Source: Nakamurella flavida (GTDB lineage Bacteria > Actinomycetota > Actinomycetes > Mycobacteriales > Nakamurellaceae). Taken from it: a stretch of 64,000 nucleotides of DNA. The stretch is taken from the NCBI RefSeq assembly GCF_030811475.1, contig NZ_JAUSQV010000001.1, positions 1,883,501 to 1,947,500 on the forward strand, in the 5' to 3' direction. Under the pieces are notes generated by a model. That model was given only the letters and a program-made list of their open reading frames with translations. It had not been told where the DNA came from and made no database searches. Shown here piece after piece: positions 33,555 to 41,729 of this stretch (positions are counted from its first letter, which is position 1; each line of letters begins with the position of its first letter). The translations under genes and the position numbers were made by a program.

Positions 33555-34556
33555 ATGCGCGCGCTGCGGGTACTCGGGGCCACCGAGGACGACCATGTGA
33601 TCTGCACCGACGAGTCCGGTGAGCGGTTCAGCCTGGCCATCGACGCCGACCTCCGCCAGGCCGTCCGCGGGTCGGCCCGCCCGTCCGCCGCCGCGGCCCG
33701 GCAGGGCCAGCCGCGGGCGACCGCCGACGAGGGTGGCGAGTCGTTGCTGCGCCCCCGGGAGATCCAGGTGCGCATCCGCGCCGGCGAGTCCGCCGAACAG
33801 GTCGCCCAGGCCGCCGGCACCACCGTCAGCCGCATCGAACGCTTCGCCTACCCGGTCCTGCTGGAGCGCTCCACCATGGCCGACCGGGGCCGCAAGGCCG
33901 TCGCCGTCATCGGCGGCACCACGTCCCGCCGCACCCTCGAGGAGCTGGTGGCCTCCGCCCTCGGCGCCCGCGGGCAGGGCGGGGCGCTCGGCTGGGACGC
34001 ACACCGTGGTCCCGACGGCTGGGTGCTCAGCCTGCGCTGGAGCGCCGGACGTTCGGAGAACCGCGCCGAGTGGGCCATGCACGCCGGTCCGGGTTCCGGC
34101 ACCGTGACCGCACTCGACGACGCGGCCACCCAGTTGCTGGACCCCACCCCCCAGCCGCTGCGCACCATCGACGGCCCGGCCCGCGGCGACCTGTTCACCG
34201 CACCCGCTGCCGGCTCGCACCACCCCGCGCTGCACGGTCGCACCGGCACCCGGCCGACGCCGACCCCCGAGGCACCCGCCGCGCAGTCCGCACCGGCGGC
34301 GGCGCCCGTCTCGGAGGCGGCGATCAGCCGTCAGGTCCCGCCGGCCACCGCCGGCTCGGTCATCCCGGCGGACATCGCTCCCCCGGTCGAGCCGGAGCGG
34401 CGGAACCCGGCCGCCGGTCAGCAGCGGTCCATGCTCGACTCGCTGACCTCCCCGATGGCCCGCACCGGGACCGACGCCGGTCGCCAGCCGCGACGCGGAG
34501 CCCGGGCCGCCATGCCGTCGTGGGACGACGTCCTGCTCGGCGGCACCCAGCGCTGA
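33555..34556 (+). CDS. sepH: Septation protein SepH (DUF3071)
   Basis: This 333-residue protein binds FtsZ and stimulates its assembly in actinobacteria. The N-terminal DUF3071 domain begins MRALRVLGATEDDHVICTDESG and contains LRPREIQVRIRAGESAEQVAQAAG (a helix-turn-helix) and ERFAYPVLLERSTMAD. GWVLSLRWSAG and AEWAMHAGPGSGTVTALDD lie in the second half, followed by a Pro/Ala-rich disordered C-terminus ending in a short conserved-looking MPSWDDVLLGG. RBS AGGAGGG precedes ATG. Immediate linkage to serC is the typical context. Confidence 0.92.
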   Translation: MRALRVLGATEDDHVICTDESGERFSLAIDADLRQAVRGSARPSAAAARQGQPRATADEGGESLLRPREIQVRIRAGESAEQVAQAAGTTVSRIERFAYPVLLERSTMADRGRKAVAVIGGTTSRRTLEELVASALGARGQGGALGWDAHRGPDGWVLSLRWSAGRSENRAEWAMHAGPGSGTVTALDDAATQLLDPTPQPLRTIDGPARGDLFTAPAAGSHHPALHGRTGTRPTPTPEAPAAQSAPAAAPVSEAAISRQVPPATAGSVIPADIAPPVEPERRNPAAGQQRSMLDSLTSPMARTGTDAGRQPRRGARAAMPSWDDVLLGGTQR

Positions 34557-34574
34557 TCGCCCGAGCCTGACCCG

Positions 34575-34616
34575 GGGCTGATCGGATCCGTTCCCACCGA
34601 CGGATCCGGTCAGCCC
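34575..34616. terminator. Bidirectional terminator between sepH and the Ser/Thr kinase gene
   Basis: The 16-bp arms 34575-34590 and 34601-34616 have one mismatch and a 10-nt loop. The right arm includes the kinase stop codon. It serves both convergent transcripts. Confidence 0.78.
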
Positions 34617-36250
34617 TTCGTCCTGCCGGGCGGCGTCACCGGCTTGCCACCGCCGTTGCCGTTGCCGTTGCCGTTGACGTTGCCGTTGCCACCCGCTTCT
34701 CCGGTGCCGTTCCCCTTGCCCCCTGCGTTGCCGTTGCCGTTCCCGCCGCCGTTGCCGGCGTCACCGGCCGGGGGGTCGACGGGTGCGGGGTCCGCCGGTA
34801 CAGGAGCGGGCGCAGCCGTGGCCGGGCTCGGGTCCGGCGGCCCGACCGCAGGTGCCTCGTTCGCCGCGGCCGGTTGCGCCACGGGGGTGACCTCCGCCGG
34901 GGCGACCGTGGCTGCGGCCGGCGTCCCGGCCGACGGTGGAGCCGCGGCCGAGGTCGCGGCGACGGCCGCGGGTGTCGGTGAGGCGATCTCCACGGGGGCG
35001 GCGTCCGCTGCGACGACGACCGTCGGGGTGGTCGCCGCGCTGCTCGTCGGGGCGTCGATCGTGGACGTCCCCGCCGAGCTCGTGACCGCGGGGGTGGCCG
35101 TCGGGGCGGGTGCAGCCGGCACCAGCGGCCGTCGATCGTCGGGGGCGGTGCCGGCCGTCAGGGCCAGGGTCAGACCGATGGCCGCCACCGCACCGGCCAG
35201 CACCGCCCAGGGCGCGCGCCGCCGTCGCCGCGGCGCTGTCGGCATCGCGCGGGTGACCGGCCGGGTGACCGCGGTGGTTCTCGCAGGGTGGATCGGCGGC
35301 GTCGACATCCGCGGCCCGGCCGGCAGCACCAGGGTCGCCGGGTCGGGCGGCCCGGGGAGGTCGGCGGGATCGTCGCCGAGCACCTGGCCGACCTGGAGAG
35401 CGGTCGGCCGCCGGGCCGGCTCCCGTGCCGTCATCGCGGTGAGCAGCCCCGGCCACGGCTCGGGCAGCCCCGCCGAGATCACCGGATCGCGCAGCAGTCG
35501 GGCCACCGCGGCCTGGAGGGCACCGCCCGGGAACTCCTGGTGGCCGGTGAGGCACTCCAGGAGCACCAGACCGAGTGCGTACACGTCGCCGGCCGCGCCC
35601 ACCTCCTGTCCGCACGCCTGTTCCGGGCTGAAGTAGGCGGCGGTCCCCAGGGTGTCCGGCCCCGTGGTGACCCGCGACGTGGCGTCCAGCTGCCGGGCCA
35701 GGCCGAAGTCGGCGAGCTTGACCTCGCCGGCCCGGGTCGTCAGGACGTTCGCGGGCTTGATGTCGCGGTGCACGAGATTCGCGGCGTGCACGGCTGCCAG
35801 TGCCCCGGCCAGGGCCACCCCGATGCCGGCGATCTCCCCGGCCGGTATCGGCCCGTCGGCGAGCCGGTCGGCCAGCGTGGCCCCGTCGACCAGCTCCATG
35901 ACCAGATAGGTGGGCCGTTCGCCGTCCCCCACCCGGGCGTCGAAGACGGTCACCAGGTGGGGGTGGTCCACCGAGCTCAGCGCGCGCATCTCGGACCGTT
36001 GCCGGACGGGTGAGTTCAGCCCGGTGAGCCGGGCGTCGAAGACCTTGATCGCCACCTCGCGACCGAGCAGCAGGTCGGTCCCGCGGTGGACGTCGGCCGT
36101 GCCGCCCCGGCCGATGAGCTCGTCGACGCGATAACGGTCGTCCAGCAGAGCGCTGCCGACACCGTCGGCACCGTCGGCACGGCCAGCACTCCAGGTCCCG
36201 GCCGTCGTCCGATCGACGGCAGGAACGGTCCCCGGAGCATCGTCGATCAC
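34610..36250 (-). CDS. Membrane serine/threonine protein kinase with Gly/Asn-rich extracellular tail
   Basis: This 546-residue Hanks-type kinase has the glycine loop IGRGGTADVHRG (46-57), Lys69 (VAIKVF), HRDIKPAN (161-168, Asp163 catalytic), DFG 181-183 and YFSPEQ as the APE-like segment. A juxtamembrane linker leads to one transmembrane helix (~347-367). The external ~180 residues are Ala/Pro/Thr-rich and end in GNGNGN repeats; there are no PASTA domains, so a PknB-like muropeptide sensor role is not supported. GTG 36250 lies 6 nt downstream of TAGACT. It phosphorylates unknown targets. Confidence 0.9.
   Translation of the reverse strand: MIDDAPGTVPAVDRTTAGTWSAGRADGADGVGSALLDDRYRVDELIGRGGTADVHRGTDLLLGREVAIKVFDARLTGLNSPVRQRSEMRALSSVDHPHLVTVFDARVGDGERPTYLVMELVDGATLADRLADGPIPAGEIAGIGVALAGALAAVHAANLVHRDIKPANVLTTRAGEVKLADFGLARQLDATSRVTTGPDTLGTAAYFSPEQACGQEVGAAGDVYALGLVLLECLTGHQEFPGGALQAAVARLLRDPVISAGLPEPWPGLLTAMTAREPARRPTALQVGQVLGDDPADLPGPPDPATLVLPAGPRMSTPPIHPARTTAVTRPVTRAMPTAPRRRRRAPWAVLAGAVAAIGLTLALTAGTAPDDRRPLVPAAPAPTATPAVTSSAGTSTIDAPTSSAATTPTVVVAADAAPVEIASPTPAAVAATSAAAPPSAGTPAAATVAPAEVTPVAQPAAANEAPAVGPPDPSPATAAPAPVPADPAPVDPPAGDAGNGGGNGNGNAGGKGNGTGEAGGNGNVNGNGNGNGGGKPVTPPGRTKG
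34645..34750 (-). repeat. CCGTTG/CCGTTGCC microsatellite-like tract inside the kinase gene
   Basis: Short imperfect repeats of GCCGTTGCCGTT encode the Gly-Asn-Gly-Asn tail of the kinase. Copy number may vary between strains through slippage. It is coding sequence and not a CRISPR array. Confidence 0.7.
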
Positions 36251-36256
36251 CCGGAC

Positions 36257-36262
36257 AGTCTA
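36257..36262 (-). promoter_or_regulatory. -10 box TAGACT for leaderless kinase mRNA
   Basis: Read on the minus strand, TAGACT ends 6 nt before GTG 36250, which supports that start and a leaderless transcript. Confidence 0.55.
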
Positions 36263-36415
36263 ACCGGCGGTCCGGTTCGTCACCCGTTGTGCATCAGCCC
36301 GGCTCCAGGCCGACGACAGCGACGACCCGGCACCCGGTCGTCGTCGCCGCCTGCACCCGGGGCGGGCGGAAATCCGCTCGTGGGTGTCGGGGGCCGGACG
36401 TAACCTCGGACCGAG

Positions 36416-38299
36416 ATGACGACCACCGCCCCCACCCCGCTCGCCCCTCCGGCCCAGCATCCGGCCGGACCCTCCTCCACGCCCTCGTCCCAGGGAACCG
36501 TCCGGCCGCTGCTGCGCCTGCTGCCCTGGGTGCGTCCCGCCCTGCCCGCCCTCGGTTTCTCCGCGCTGGCCGCCGGGCTGGCCACCGGCTGCGCCCTGGT
36601 GATCCCGCTCGTCCTGCAGCAGATCGTCGACGGACCGATCGGGCAGCGCGACGCGTCGGGCATCTGGCCGCTGGCGCTGATCCTGCTGGCCCTCGGCGTC
36701 GGTGAGGCCGTGCTGTTCTGGCTGCGTCGACTGATCATCGCCCGGCCGATCATGCGCGCCGAGACCCGGATGCGGAACGATCTCTTCGACCGCCTGCAGG
36801 CGCTGCCGGTGTCCTTCCACGACCAGTGGCCGGCCGGTCAGTTGCTCTCCCGGGCGGTGTCCGATCTGGCCACCATCCGTCGGTTCCTGCTGTTCGGCGT
36901 GGTCTTCCTCGTCGTCAACGTCATCACCTTCGTGGCCGGGGTCGGCATCCTGCTGGCCCTGTCCTGGCCGCTGGGGCTGATCGTCGGCGCCCTCGCGCTC
37001 CCGCTGGTCGTGCTCTGCTTCTCCTACGAATCGCGGTACCAGCTGCTGGCCCGCCGCTCGCAGGACCAGGTCGGCGATCTCGCCACCACCGTCGAGGAGT
37101 CGGTGCTGGGCATCCGCATCCTGAAGTCGTTCGGGCGTGGCCGGCACCTCGGTGCCCGCTTCGGTCGGCAGGCCGCGGATCTGCGCACCACCGAGCTGGG
37201 CAAGGCCCGGGTGGTGTCCCGGCTGTGGGCGACGATCATCGTCCTGCCCGAGGTGGCCATCGGCGCCGCGCTCTGCCTGGGCATCTGGCAGGTCGCCCAG
37301 GGCACCGTCTCGCTCGGCACCCTGGTCGCCTTCTTCGGCGTGTCCATGATCCTGCGCTGGCCGGTGGAGTCCCTGGGTTGGCTGATGGCCATGGCCAACG
37401 ACGCCGCCTCCGCCGCCACCCGCTACTTCGAGGTGATGGACGCTCCGGTGCCGATCACCTCGCCGGAACACCCCGTTCCGGCGCACCGCCCCGCCCGCGG
37501 TCGTCTCGAGTTCCGCGACGTGCACTTCGCCTTCCCGGACGCTTCCGCCGGTCAGGAACTCCTCCGCGGCGTCGATCTCGTCGTGGAACCCGGCGAGACC
37601 GTCGCCGTGGTCGGCGCGACCGGCTCGGGCAAGACGGCACTGACCTCGCTGGTCAACCGGCTGTACGACGTCACCTCCGGGGCGGTGTCCATCGACGGGG
37701 TCGACGTCCGCGCGATGTCGTTGGACGATCTGCGCGAACTGGTCTCGGTGGCCTTCGAGGAGCCCACCCTGTTCTCCGCGTCCGTGCGGGAGAACATCGT
37801 GCTGGGCCGACCGGACGCCGACGACGCCGCCGTTCGCCGCGCGTTGCAGGTCGCCCAGGCGGAGTTCGTCGACGACCTGCCGTGGGGCTGGCAGACGCGG
37901 ATCGGCGAGCAGGGGCTGAGCCTGTCCGGCGGCCAGCGACAACGACTCGCCCTGGCCCGGGCGGTGCTCGGTGGTCCCGCGCTGCTCGTCCTGGACGACC
38001 CGCTGTCCGCGCTGGACATCCACACCGAGTCGCTCGTCGAGCAGGCGTTGCGCTCGGTGCTGGCCGACACCACCGCGGTGATCGTCGCCCACCGCGCCTC
38101 CACGGTCATGCTCGCCGACCGGGTCGCCCTGCTGGCCGACGGCCGGATCACCGCGGTGGGGACGCACAGCGAGTTGATGGAGACCGTCCCGGCCTACCGC
38201 AGCCTGCTCACCAGCGAGCCGTACGCGCCCGGCCCCGACGACACCGCCCCCCATCTGCACACTGCCGCCGGGACCGCCTCGGCCGGAGGACACCTATGA
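36416..38299 (+). CDS. ABC exporter half-transporter A, degenerate ATP site
   Basis: This 627-residue half-transporter has six membrane helices (residues ~35-320) and a C-terminal nucleotide-binding domain. Walker A is VGATGSGKTAL and the signature LSLSGGQRQRLALARA is canonical. However the Q-loop reads AFEEPTLF (Gln replaced by Glu) and Walker B reads LLVLDDPLSALD (catalytic Glu replaced by Asp). These are the marks of the non-catalytic half of heterodimeric exporters such as TM287/288 and BmrCD. The ATGA overlap with half B confirms pairing. The likely role is export of a drug, lipid or peptide; homologous pairs exist in mycobacteria (Rv1273c/Rv1272c). Confidence 0.9.
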   Translation: MTTTAPTPLAPPAQHPAGPSSTPSSQGTVRPLLRLLPWVRPALPALGFSALAAGLATGCALVIPLVLQQIVDGPIGQRDASGIWPLALILLALGVGEAVLFWLRRLIIARPIMRAETRMRNDLFDRLQALPVSFHDQWPAGQLLSRAVSDLATIRRFLLFGVVFLVVNVITFVAGVGILLALSWPLGLIVGALALPLVVLCFSYESRYQLLARRSQDQVGDLATTVEESVLGIRILKSFGRGRHLGARFGRQAADLRTTELGKARVVSRLWATIIVLPEVAIGAALCLGIWQVAQGTVSLGTLVAFFGVSMILRWPVESLGWLMAMANDAASAATRYFEVMDAPVPITSPEHPVPAHRPARGRLEFRDVHFAFPDASAGQELLRGVDLVVEPGETVAVVGATGSGKTALTSLVNRLYDVTSGAVSIDGVDVRAMSLDDLRELVSVAFEEPTLFSASVRENIVLGRPDADDAAVRRALQVAQAEFVDDLPWGWQTRIGEQGLSLSGGQRQRLALARAVLGGPALLVLDDPLSALDIHTESLVEQALRSVLADTTAVIVAHRASTVMLADRVALLADGRITAVGTHSELMETVPAYRSLLTSEPYAPGPDDTAPHLHTAAGTASAGGHL

Positions 38300-40182
38300 G
38301 CACCGACCAGCGCACCGGGCAGGGCCTGTCCGCCGACACCGCCCCGGCGGTCGACCTCCCCGTCCCCGATCAGGAGTGGCGCGGTGTCGCCGCCGAGGAC
38401 GTCGAGGAGCAGGACCTGACCGCGGCCTCCGGCGCGAAGCTGCAGGCCCGGTCGCGCCGGTTGCTCGGCCGCCTGGTGTCGCCGCACCGCGGCCGGTTGA
38501 CCTGGACACTGCTGCTGGGGGTGCTGGGCGAGCTGACCTACCTGGCCGGGCCGTTGATCATCGCCTACGGGCTGGACAGCGCGGTGCCCGCGTTGACCGA
38601 CGGGGACAGCCGCCCGCTGCTCGGGGCCACGGCGGCCTACCTGCTGGCCGGGGTGCTGAACGCCCTGTTCCGCGCCATGTTCGTGCGCTCGGCCGCCCTG
38701 CTGTCCCAGGCCGTGCTGCTGGATCTGCGGGCCGACGTGTTCGCGCACGGGCAGCGGCTGAGCGTCTCCTTCCACGAGTCGTACACCTCCGGGAAGGTCA
38801 TCGCCCGGATGACCAGCGACCTGGACACGCTGGCCGATCTGGCCGACGAGGGCCTGGACGGGCTGGTCACCGGCCTGCTGTCGGTGGTGACCATCAGCGT
38901 CACGCTGCTCGTGCTGGACCTGTCGCTCGGCGCGGTCGCCCTGCTCGCGTTCATCCCGATCGTGCTGGTCACCCGGTGGTTCCAGGCGCGGTCGCGGTCG
39001 GTCTACCGACGGACCCGCTCGGCCATCGCCACCCTGATCGTCCACTTCACCGAGACGCTGAACGGACTGCGGGCGGTCGTGTCGTTCCGTCGGGAGAAGC
39101 GCGGCCGGACGATCTTCGGCAATCTCAACCAACGCAACGCCGACGCCAACATCGAGTCGATGATGCTGCTGGCCGCCTACATCCCGTCCGTGCGGCTGGC
39201 CGGCAACCTCAGCCTGGTGGCCACGATGGTGCTGGGGTCGTTCCAGGTCATCGACGGCAACCTCGAGGTCGGCGTGCTGGTGGCCTTCCTGCTGTACGTC
39301 CGCCGGATGTACGACCCGCTGGATCAGATGGCGATGTTCTACAACGGGTACCAGTCGGCGGTGGCGGCGCTGGAGAAGATCTCCGGTCTCCTGGAGGAGG
39401 CACCGGCGGTGCCGGAGCCGGTGGACCCGGAGCGGCTGTCCGGCGCGGCGGGGGCCGTCGACTTCCGGGACGCCGCGTTCTCCTACAAGCCCGGGGTGCC
39501 CGTGCTCGCCCCGTTCGACCTGCACATCCCGGCCGGGCAGACGGTCGCGGTGGTCGGTGCGACGGGCGCCGGCAAGTCCACCCTGGCCAAGCTGATGGCC
39601 CGCTTCTACGACCCCACCCAGGGGCGGGTGCTGCTGGACGGGCACGACGTGTCCCGGCTGGCCGACGACGACCTGCGCCGGGCCGTCACCCTCGTCACCC
39701 AGGAATCGTTCCTGTTCTCCGGGTCGGTGGCCGACAACATCGCCCTGGGCCGGCCGGACGCCACCCGCGTCGAGATCGAGGCCGCGGCCGACGAGATCGG
39801 CGCCGGGGAGTTCATCCGCGCCCTGCCGGAGGGCTTCGACACCGACGTCCGCAAACGGGGTGGCCGGCTCTCCGCCGGGCAGCGGCAGCTGGTCGCGTTC
39901 GCCCGGGCGTTCCTGGCCGATCCCGCGGTGCTGATCCTGGACGAGGCCACCGCCTCGCTGGACATCCCGTCCGAGCAGGCCGTCCAGCGGGCCCTGCACA
40001 ACGTGCTGCACGGGCGGACGGCGATGATCATCGCCCACCGGTTGTCCACCGTGCAGATCGCCGACCGGGTGCTGGTGATGAAGGACGGGCGCATCGTCCA
40101 GGACGGCGCCCCGGCCGATCTCATCGCCGGGGACGGCGCCTACGCCGATCTGCACGAGGCCTGGCGGGCGTCGCTGGTCTGA
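38296..40182 (+). CDS. ABC exporter half-transporter B, catalytic partner
   Basis: This 628-residue partner of half A has a ~60-residue charged N-terminal extension, six membrane helices and a nucleotide-binding domain. Walker A is VGATGAGKSTLAKL, the Q-loop VTQESFLFSGSV and Walker B LILDEATASLD, all intact. Its signature RLSAGQRQLVAFARAFL has Ala for the usual Gly, which is the sequence that would complete the degenerate site formed with half A. The full heterodimer therefore has one consensus and one degenerate site. A weak inverted repeat follows at 40189-40224. Confidence 0.9.
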   Translation: MSTDQRTGQGLSADTAPAVDLPVPDQEWRGVAAEDVEEQDLTAASGAKLQARSRRLLGRLVSPHRGRLTWTLLLGVLGELTYLAGPLIIAYGLDSAVPALTDGDSRPLLGATAAYLLAGVLNALFRAMFVRSAALLSQAVLLDLRADVFAHGQRLSVSFHESYTSGKVIARMTSDLDTLADLADEGLDGLVTGLLSVVTISVTLLVLDLSLGAVALLAFIPIVLVTRWFQARSRSVYRRTRSAIATLIVHFTETLNGLRAVVSFRREKRGRTIFGNLNQRNADANIESMMLLAAYIPSVRLAGNLSLVATMVLGSFQVIDGNLEVGVLVAFLLYVRRMYDPLDQMAMFYNGYQSAVAALEKISGLLEEAPAVPEPVDPERLSGAAGAVDFRDAAFSYKPGVPVLAPFDLHIPAGQTVAVVGATGAGKSTLAKLMARFYDPTQGRVLLDGHDVSRLADDDLRRAVTLVTQESFLFSGSVADNIALGRPDATRVEIEAAADEIGAGEFIRALPEGFDTDVRKRGGRLSAGQRQLVAFARAFLADPAVLILDEATASLDIPSEQAVQRALHNVLHGRTAMIIAHRLSTVQIADRVLVMKDGRIVQDGAPADLIAGDGAYADLHEAWRASLV

Positions 40183-40188
40183 GCCACC

Positions 40189-40224
40189 GGCCCCTGCCTC
40201 CCGGACCACCCGGGCGGCGGGGCC
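40189..40224. terminator. Possible terminator between the ABC genes and the DUF2537 gene
   Basis: Arms GGCCCC/GGGGCC (40189-40194, 40219-40224) enclose an inner CCCGG/CCGGG pair. The stem is interrupted, so the call is tentative. The genes on either side converge. Confidence 0.4.
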
Positions 40225-40228
40225 GGCC

Positions 40229-40759
40229 TCAGGCCGGGACCACCACGGCCAGCGCACCGATCCAGCCGAGCACCAGGCCGACCGCGACCCCGCCGGCGAC
40301 CCAGCGCAGCACGGGCAGCCCGCGGCACAGCCAGAGGGCGGGGGCGATGCCGGCGGCCACGACCACGTTGATGATCACGGCCAGCCACAGCTGGGCGGCG
40401 AGGCTGTCGGTCAGCGCGATGACCCCGACCATCGCGACCAGGGCGGCGAACGCGGCCAGACCGAGACCGTAGGCCCAGGGGGTGTCCTCCCGACCCGCAC
40501 GCCACTCCTCGATCCACCGCCAGTCGCGGGTGGCCTCCGCCTCGTCCCATGCCGCCTCTCCGGGCCCGGCGCCCTCGCCGACAGCGTCCTGACGGTCGGC
40601 GGCGTCCTGATGGTCGGCGGCGTCCTGATGGTCGGCGGCGTCCTGGGCCGGGTCGACGGGGCGCTCCGCATCCTCGGCAGCACGTCCGTCGACGACCACA
40701 CCACCGGACGGGTCGGCGGCGGTGGCGGGCTCGACCGGCGGATCCACGGGGCGGCTCAT
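40229..40759 (-). CDS. DUF2537 membrane protein with hexapeptide repeat
   Basis: This 176-residue protein has an acidic N-terminal half containing DAADHQ-DAADHQ-DAADRQ. It is followed by EEWRAGREDTPWAYGLGLAAFAALVAMVGVIAL and a second helix pair ending APALWLCRGLPVLRWVAGGVAVGLVLGW, which match DUF2537. Function is unknown. ATG 40759 overlaps the TGA of the RNA methyltransferase gene (ATGA), so the two are coupled. The DNA under the hexapeptides (40594-40650) is an 18-nt tandem repeat. Confidence 0.72.
   Translation of the reverse strand: MSRPVDPPVEPATAADPSGGVVVDGRAAEDAERPVDPAQDAADHQDAADHQDAADRQDAVGEGAGPGEAAWDEAEATRDWRWIEEWRAGREDTPWAYGLGLAAFAALVAMVGVIALTDSLAAQLWLAVIINVVVAAGIAPALWLCRGLPVLRWVAGGVAVGLVLGWIGALAVVVPA
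40594..40650 (-). repeat. 18-nt tandem repeat inside the DUF2537 gene
   Basis: About three copies of an 18-nt unit (GTCCTGATGGTCGGCGGC with one variant) keep the reading frame and encode the DAADHQ hexapeptides. It is likely to vary in copy number. Confidence 0.75.
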
Positions 40760-41667
40760 GGGGTCAGTGTGCCGGGTCGGCCGCCGCCCCCCGGTGAGGC
40801 CCCGGCCCCGTCCGGCCCGACCGGCGACCCGGGACCGTCGACCCCGGTGTCGTCCAGACCGGTGTCCAGGGCGGCGAAGGCGATGGCCGCCGCGGTGGCC
40901 ACGTTCAGCGAGTCCACCCCGGGCGCCATGGGGATGCGGACCGGTACGTCGGCCGCGGCCAGGGCGGCCGCGGACAGCCCCGGGCCCTCCGACCCGACCA
41001 GCACCGCGATGCGCCCGCCGAGATCCGCCCGCCGCATCGGCACCGCGTCCGCCCGCGGGGTCATCGCCACGATCCGGAAGCCGTGGTCGTGCAGGAGCTC
41101 GACCCCGCCGTCGACCCATCCCGGAAGGGGGGCGAACGGCACGCCGAGGACGGTGCCCATGGACACCCGCACACTGCGGCGGTAGAGCGGATCGGCGCAG
41201 TCCGCGGCGAGCAGCACCGCGCCGACACCGAGGGCGGCGGCACTGCGGAACAGCGCGCCGAGATTCTCGTGGTCACCCACCCCCTCGAGGACGGCGACCG
41301 TCCGGGAGCGGGCGAGCAGCTCCGCGGCGGGCGGGAAGGCGATCCGGTCGGCCGCCGCGATCACCCCGCGGTTCAGGTGGAACCCGACGACCTCGGCCAT
41401 CAGTTCGGGGGTGACCACGAAGAACGGGACGTCGACATCGGCCAGGTCGGCGGCCAGTTCGTCGTACCGGCGCTGCACCCCGATGAGGGCCCGCACGGGG
41501 TACGCCGACGCCAGCAACCGCCGCACCACGACGGTTCCCTCGGCGAGCACCAGACCCCGGCCGCCGGGCCGGTCCGGCCGCCGGTCGGCCCGCTTCAGGT
41601 CGCGGAAGTCGTCCAGCGACGGGTCGTCGGGATCGGTGACCAGCACCGGGCCGGAATGCGCAGACAT
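40756..41667 (-). CDS. TrmH/SpoU-family RNA 2'-O-methyltransferase
   Basis: This 303-residue SPOUT methyltransferase has an N-terminal substrate-binding domain (GRGLVLAEGTVVVRRLLAS). The knotted SAM-binding domain follows with GVGDHENLGALFRSAAALGVGAVLL, RRSVRVSMGTVLGVPFA, AVLVGSEGPGLS and VRIPMAPGVDSLNVATAAAIAF, the three SpoU motifs. It methylates ribose 2'-OH in rRNA or tRNA; the target is not readable. It corresponds in position to mycobacterial Rv0881. ATG 41667. Confidence 0.88.
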   Translation of the reverse strand: MSAHSGPVLVTDPDDPSLDDFRDLKRADRRPDRPGGRGLVLAEGTVVVRRLLASAYPVRALIGVQRRYDELAADLADVDVPFFVVTPELMAEVVGFHLNRGVIAAADRIAFPPAAELLARSRTVAVLEGVGDHENLGALFRSAAALGVGAVLLAADCADPLYRRSVRVSMGTVLGVPFAPLPGWVDGGVELLHDHGFRIVAMTPRADAVPMRRADLGGRIAVLVGSEGPGLSAAALAAADVPVRIPMAPGVDSLNVATAAAIAFAALDTGLDDTGVDGPGSPVGPDGAGASPGGGGRPGTLTP

Positions 41668-41729
41668 GGCCAGGAGTGTGCCGGACCTGTCCGGTGCCGC
41701 CCGCCCCAGCGGCTCCGGACCGGGGCCGG

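Noticed and set aside
34645-34750. Repeat tract considered as CRISPR or origin iterons
   Set aside because: It encodes the Gly/Asn tail of the kinase in frame and has no unique spacers.
40594-40650. Short regular repeats resembling a CRISPR array
   Set aside because: The 18-nt units are tandem without spacers, keep the reading frame and encode hexapeptides of the DUF2537 protein.
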